In this document: positions 6,291 to 9,373 of the stretch, in pieces | Layout: every line of letters begins with the position of its first letter | How positions within the stretch are numbered: the stretch's first letter is position 1 | DNA from: an uncultured Desulfovibrio sp. | GTDB taxonomy: Bacteria > Desulfobacterota > Desulfovibrionia > Desulfovibrionales > Desulfovibrionaceae | DNA length: 9,373 nt | NCBI GenBank assembly: GCA_900553145.1 | Contig: USCL01000144.1 | Span: forward strand, 1 to 9,373 | Direction of reading: 5' to 3' | The notes under the pieces: model-generated | Told to the model about the DNA's origin: nothing | The model's input: only the letters and a program-made list of their open reading frames with translations | Database searches by the model: none | Made by a program: the position numbers and the translations under genes

Positions 6291-6354
6291 CGCCGGGCGG
6301 AAACGTTTGGGCGGGATGCCCCCTTCTTCCCCCTTTTCTTCAAGGAATCCTCTC

Positions 6355-7788
6355 ATGTCACAAGAAAATATTTCCCACGGACTTCCGGGTATTCCTTTTG
6401 ATGCCAGACGGCTGGCGCTCTTTTTGGCAGCTTGCGGCATTTTTGCGCTCATCGCTTGGGTGTGGCCTGCGCCTGAAGGTCTGGGCAGTCAGGGGCAGCG
6501 TGCCATCGCCCTGATGGCCGCCGCAGTCATCGTGTGGGTTTTCGAGGTGTTCCCGCTCGCCGTCGCCGCCATGCTTATGACGGTGATACAGCCACTGGCC
6601 GGGGTGACGACTTTCCAAACAGCGCTCGGGAATTTCGCCAACCCCATCGTATTTTTCGTGTTCGGGATGTTCTGTTTTACCTTTGCTTTTACCCGCACAG
6701 GCTTTTCCGAACGTGTGGCGCTGTGGATTTCACTCATCGCCCAAGGGAGTCCGGCCCGGCTGCTGTTTTGCTTTATTGCAGGGGGAACCGTTATTTCCAT
6801 GTTCATGGCCGACGTACCGGTGGTGGTGATGCTCGCGCCCGTGGCTTTGAAGGTTATTGAAAAGAACAACTGTGTGCCCATGCAAAGTAATTTCGCCAAG
6901 GCACTTATGATCGGATTGCCCCTCGGCGTGCTCATCGGCGGCGTAGCCACCCCTACAGGCGCCTCCATGAATGTGCTGACCATGCAGTTTCTCCGCGACA
7001 TGGCGGGGGTGGACATTTCCTATCTCCAATGGTGTGCCATCGGCGTTCCCGTGGCGTTGGTGCTGATTCCGGTGACCTGGCTCCTTTTGCTCTGGATTTT
7101 CCCGTCTGAGATTACCACTCTCTCTGGATCGGAATCCATGCGCGAGGAATACGCGAAGCTTGGCCCCATGACCCGACAGGAACGCCGCTTCGTCCTTTTC
7201 GTTCTCATCAACGTGACCCTGTGGTGTACGGACCGCCTGCACGGTATCCCCCTGCCGATTCTTGCCGTACTCGGTGGCGCAGCCCTATTTTTCCCCGGCA
7301 TCGACCTTATAGACTGGAAGTATGCCTTTCCGCGAATGGGCTGGGACATCATGATGCTTATAGGCGGTGCGTGTTCCCTGAGCATGGCTCTTTGGAAGAC
7401 CGGCGCAGCGGCATGGATAGGCACGACCTTTCTCGGCGGATTGCTACACCTTCCCCTGTTTGTCCTCATGCTGGGCATAGCGCTCTTCGCTGTGTGGATT
7501 CATCTCCTTGTTCCCAACAGCACCGCCATTGTCGCCGTGTTTACCCCCACCATCATAGCCCTTGCCAGAAGCAAGGGCGTTAGCCCCGCTATACTTACTC
7601 TCCCGCTGGGGTTCATGGCTTCAGCTTCCTTGGTGCTGGTCATTGACGCTGTACAGCTCGTTACCTATCAATACGGCTATTACTCCATGAAAGACTGGAT
7701 CAAGAACGGTACTATCCTTTCGGTGTTCTGGATTTTAGTGACCATTCTTTCCATAATGTTTATGGGCTCATTGCTCGGATTCTATTAA
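6355..7788 (+). CDS. DASS/SLC13-family anion permease
   Basis: The 477-residue inner-membrane protein has about 11-13 hydrophobic segments and the layout of divalent anion:Na+ symporters (DASS, SLC13), which import di/tricarboxylates, sulfate or related anions. Support includes the conserved GGVATPTGASMN (195-206), the paired re-entrant regions, and the second-half motif LLVPNSTAIVAVFTP (385-398), which occupies the place of the SNT motif. In the first half the place expected for SNT reads ISMFMADVPVVVMLAP (147-162), so that sodium-site motif is replaced by ADV. The C-terminus (DAVQLVTYQYGYYSMKDWIKNG) is also typical. ATG 6355 has AAGGA at 6342-6346. It is the last gene of the operon and is followed by a strong terminator. 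By context it probably imports the compound acted on by the SDR and ASST-like proteins; the substrate cannot be told from sequence. Confidence 0.88.
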   Translation: MSQENISHGLPGIPFDARRLALFLAACGIFALIAWVWPAPEGLGSQGQRAIALMAAAVIVWVFEVFPLAVAAMLMTVIQPLAGVTTFQTALGNFANPIVFFVFGMFCFTFAFTRTGFSERVALWISLIAQGSPARLLFCFIAGGTVISMFMADVPVVVMLAPVALKVIEKNNCVPMQSNFAKALMIGLPLGVLIGGVATPTGASMNVLTMQFLRDMAGVDISYLQWCAIGVPVALVLIPVTWLLLLWIFPSEITTLSGSESMREEYAKLGPMTRQERRFVLFVLINVTLWCTDRLHGIPLPILAVLGGAALFFPGIDLIDWKYAFPRMGWDIMMLIGGACSLSMALWKTGAAAWIGTTFLGGLLHLPLFVLMLGIALFAVWIHLLVPNSTAIVAVFTPTIIALARSKGVSPAILTLPLGFMASASLVLVIDAVQLVTYQYGYYSMKDWIKNGTILSVFWILVTILSIMFMGSLLGFY

Positions 7789-7866
7789 CATTGTGGGGAG
7801 TTGGGGCCCGGCGCCGTGGAGGTGTTCCGGTTCGGGGATTTTGCGGGATGGTTGATTGAAGGATAG

Positions 7867-7904
7867 AAAAAGCCCTCTCGGTGGTAATCCGGGAGGGCTT
7901 TTTT
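7867..7904. terminator. Strong intrinsic terminator, probably bidirectional
   Basis: A 15-bp stem (AAAAAGCCCTCTCGG, 7867-7881, with 7889-7903; one G-U) with a 7-nt loop is followed by T residues to 7904 on the + strand. The A-run on the 5' arm gives a T-run on the - strand. It lies between two convergent operons and can end both the permease operon and transcripts from the TAXI operon. Confidence 0.9.
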
Positions 7905-7907
7905 AGG

Positions 7908-7957
7908 CACATATTCTGACACATATTTGTGGCTGATTCCGCCACATTTTGACACAT
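7908..7957. repeat. Cluster of CACAT repeats with a TGTGGC/GCCACA dyad
   Basis: CACAT occurs at 7908, 7920, 7943 and 7953. Two of the copies are within TGACACAT (7917-7924 and 7950-7957), 33 bp apart. Between them TGTGGC (7928-7933) and GCCACA (7941-7946) form a 6-bp inverted repeat. On the - strand this makes a short ORF with repeated MCQN, which I do not believe is a gene. The pattern resembles the multiple short end repeats of some insertion sequences, but no transposase is present. Confidence 0.4.
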
Positions 7958-8007
7958 TTTGCTGAGGTTAAATAGTTTTATTTCAATAGTTTAAAGTATG
8001 AGTTGTT

Positions 8008-8049
8008 CCCCTGCCGGGGGGAGTCTGAGGGGGCGAGGAGCCCCCTCAG
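8008..8049 (-). terminator. Tandem GC hairpins downstream of the TAXI gene
   Basis: A perfect 10-bp stem (CTGAGGGGGC 8025-8034 with GCCCCCTCAG 8040-8049, 5-nt loop) begins 13 nt after the TAXI stop in the direction of transcription. It is followed by a smaller CCCC/GGGG hairpin (8008-8019). There is no T-run on the - strand, so it may protect the 3' end or cause pausing, with full termination at 7867-7904. Confidence 0.5.
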
Positions 8050-8062
8050 GCCTTTCGTCTTC

Positions 8063-9046
8063 CTACAGCCAGCCCTTTTCCTTGTAATACTTCGCGGCGC
8101 CGGGATGCAGCGGCAGGGCGAGCCCCTGAGCGGCCTTCTCGGGCGTGAAGGACTTCCAGAACGGGCTGGCGATCACGATGTCGTCGCGCTTTTCGCACAT
8201 GGCCTTGGCCATCTTGTAGGCGACGTCTTCGGAGACGTTCTTGTTGATCATGAGTTCGGTGCTGGCGGACACGGTAACGATGTCCTTGCCGAACTTGCCG
8301 CCGTAGAACGACGCCGGGATGACGTCGCGCTGGAGGCCGTACTTTTCGCCCACGGCCTTGATGACGTTTTCGTCCACGGGCAGGATGTCGAGATCGACGC
8401 TGTTCATCATGTCCTGCACGATGAAGGCTTCGCCGGGCCCGATCCACAGGGCGACGTCAAGCTGGCCGTCCTTCATCATGCTGGCGGTGTCGTTGGTGGA
8501 GGGGGTGTAGATCTTGCCGCCCCATGCGGTGATGTCCTGCTGGCTGATGCCGTATTCCTCGAGGATCCATTTGCCGAACAGATAGGAATTCCCGGCGGTA
8601 TGGGACATGGAGATGCGGATGGGCATCTTTTTTTCCTTGATCTGGGCAAGGGACTTGATGCCGGAAGCCTTGTTCACGATGAAGTGCATCCGGGTGGAGT
8701 CGTGCAGGTTGAGGAGGCCCATGACGTTTTCCGTGGGCTTCTTGTAGGGATCGATGCCTTTGGCCGCCGCGAAGATGACGCTGTGCGCGGCGATGCCGAA
8801 GTCGCTCGCGCCCTTCTCGACGTGCATGACGTTGGCGAGGCCGCCGCCGGGGAAGAGGGCGACGTCAAGCTCGGGATACATGGTGGAGATGGCCTTGCCC
8901 ATCGCGCCCATGCCGACGTACCACGCGCCGCCCGCAGGCGAGGCCGCGGCCTTGAGTTCGGTGAAGTTCTTGGCGAGGGCGGGCGCGGCGCCCACGGCGA
9001 GGGAAAGGGCAATGGCTGCGGCCTTGAAGAGATGCTTGCAGGTCAT
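8063..9046 (-). CDS. TAXI-family TRAP transporter solute-binding protein
   Basis: The 327-residue periplasmic protein binds a small carboxylated solute and hands it to a TRAP membrane component. Residues 1-25 form a Sec signal peptide ending in AAPALA, with cleavage before KNF. The mature start has the TAXI motif as SPAGGAWYVGMGAMGKAI (36-53), then VALFPGGGLANVMHVEKG (62-79), DFGIAAHSVIF (82-92) and a typical C-terminus LPLHPGAAKYYKEKG (311-325). Its length is normal. ATG 9046 has a GGAGG site lying inside the end of the upstream amidohydrolase gene, only 3 nt away, so the two are co-transcribed. No TRAP membrane subunit follows; it would have to be encoded upstream, outside the window, or elsewhere. 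Codon use is strongly biased to GCC, AAG and CTG/CTC, which suggests high expression. Confidence 0.9.
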   Translation of the reverse strand: MTCKHLFKAAAIALSLAVGAAPALAKNFTELKAAASPAGGAWYVGMGAMGKAISTMYPELDVALFPGGGLANVMHVEKGASDFGIAAHSVIFAAAKGIDPYKKPTENVMGLLNLHDSTRMHFIVNKASGIKSLAQIKEKKMPIRISMSHTAGNSYLFGKWILEEYGISQQDITAWGGKIYTPSTNDTASMMKDGQLDVALWIGPGEAFIVQDMMNSVDLDILPVDENVIKAVGEKYGLQRDVIPASFYGGKFGKDIVTVSASTELMINKNVSEDVAYKMAKAMCEKRDDIVIASPFWKSFTPEKAAQGLALPLHPGAAKYYKEKGWL

Positions 9047-9049
9047 GAC

Positions 9050-9373
9050 TTATGCCTCCTCGGGCAGTTCGATGTTCAGGAGTTTCGCGGCGTTCTTGTA
9101 CAGGAGCTTGGGCAGGACTTCAGGCTTGAAGAGCGTCTTGAAGTGAGCCACGCAGTCCACGATGGGCATCAGCGGGTAGGCCGTGCCGAACAGGAAGCGA
9201 TCCTGCATGAAGTTGTTCGCCGCCATGATGTAGTCCGCCGAACCCGAGCAGTTGAACAGGTACATGTCCGGGCACAGGTAGATGTTTTTCTGAAAGAAGC
9301 AGACGCCGAGGATCTGCTGCACCCACGGCCAGCCGCCATGCGAGATGATGAAGTTGGCCTTCGGGAAGTCGGC
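9050..9373 (-). CDS. Amidohydrolase-2-family protein, C-terminal part (runs off the window)
   Basis: The last 107 residues are visible and the frame is open to the window edge. ISHGGWPWVQQIL (10-22) carries a His at the position of a metal-ligand or catalytic His in amidohydrolase-2 TIM-barrel enzymes (the ACMSD/PDC-hydrolase group). RFLFGTAYPLMP (59-70) is the equivalent of the usual 'FGSDYP' end-of-barrel motif, but the Asp that usually coordinates the metal is Ala65. The ending LLYKNAAKLLNIE is characteristic of the family ('..NA.rLl.l'). Enzymes of this group hydrolyse or decarboxylate aromatic or lactone acids in the cytoplasm. It is coupled to the TAXI binding protein, so the pair may handle one substrate. 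The missing Asp leaves catalysis in doubt; the metal ligands of the N-terminal part lie outside the window. Confidence 0.8.
   Translation of the reverse strand, partial: ADFPKANFIISHGGWPWVQQILGVCFFQKNIYLCPDMYLFNCSGSADYIMAANNFMQDRFLFGTAYPLMPIVDCVAHFKTLFKPEVLPKLLYKNAAKLLNIELPEEA

Noticed and set aside
5273..6343. Long - strand ORF (356 codons) antisense to the arylsulfotransferase-like gene
   Set aside because: It is a GC-driven shadow: low-complexity peptide, no recognised motif, and the + strand frame has clear family signatures and a ribosome binding site.
7760..7957. 65-codon - strand ORF with repeated MCQN
   Set aside because: It lies across the terminator and CACAT repeats; the repeated residues only reflect the DNA repeats.
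1..9373. CRISPR arrays, tRNA or rRNA genes
   Set aside because: I saw no regularly spaced long repeats, cloverleaf or rRNA-like stretches by reading both strands.

Overview
The window looks like a piece of a Desulfovibrionaceae-type (Desulfovibrio/Bilophila-like) bacterial chromosome. This is inferred from the mix of gene families: a P27-type phage remnant, a sigma-54 regulator, an arylsulfotransferase-like protein, a DASS permease, and an amidohydrolase paired with a TAXI-type TRAP binding protein. GC content is moderate to high. The assignment is an inference, not something the sequence proves.

Positions 1-2240 hold a decayed prophage, all on the + strand. A terminator (23-52) is followed by an HNH endonuclease gene damaged in three ways. 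Next comes a frameshifted piece of a P27-type small terminase, which runs without interruption into the last ~145 codons of a tail fibre/collar protein. The large terminase, portal, capsid and tail genes that normally lie between are missing, so this is an internal deletion scar. A small Cys-containing phage protein of unknown function (probably also frameshifted near its end) and an apparently intact tail-assembly-chaperone-like gene follow. A short reading-frame scrap (2158-2244) ends exactly where the next module begins.

Positions 2241-7904 form a self-contained accessory module. A sigma-54-dependent activator (- strand, 2241-3812) is divergent from a three-gene + strand operon: an SDR-family oxidoreductase (4026-4793), an arylsulfotransferase-like six-bladed beta-propeller protein with no signal peptide (4844-6238), and a DASS/SLC13-type permease (6355-7788). 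The 213-bp divergent gap is strikingly AT-rich. It carries a near-consensus -24/-12 promoter facing the operon, an imperfect palindrome about 95 bp upstream of the predicted start (a plausible activator site), and a hairpin in the predicted 5' leader. A strong terminator closes the module. The layout suggests a ligand-induced uptake-and-conversion system in which the permease imports an anionic (possibly organosulfur or carboxylated) compound and the two cytoplasmic proteins act on it. The substrate cannot be read from the sequence.

Positions 7905-8062 are non-coding, with short CACAT repeats and hairpins. From 8063 to the window end, on the - strand, lies the 3' part of an operon: the C-terminal third or so of an amidohydrolase-2-like protein and, 3 nt downstream, a complete TAXI-family TRAP solute-binding protein. 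These two genes have visibly higher GC and more biased codon use than the module next to them.
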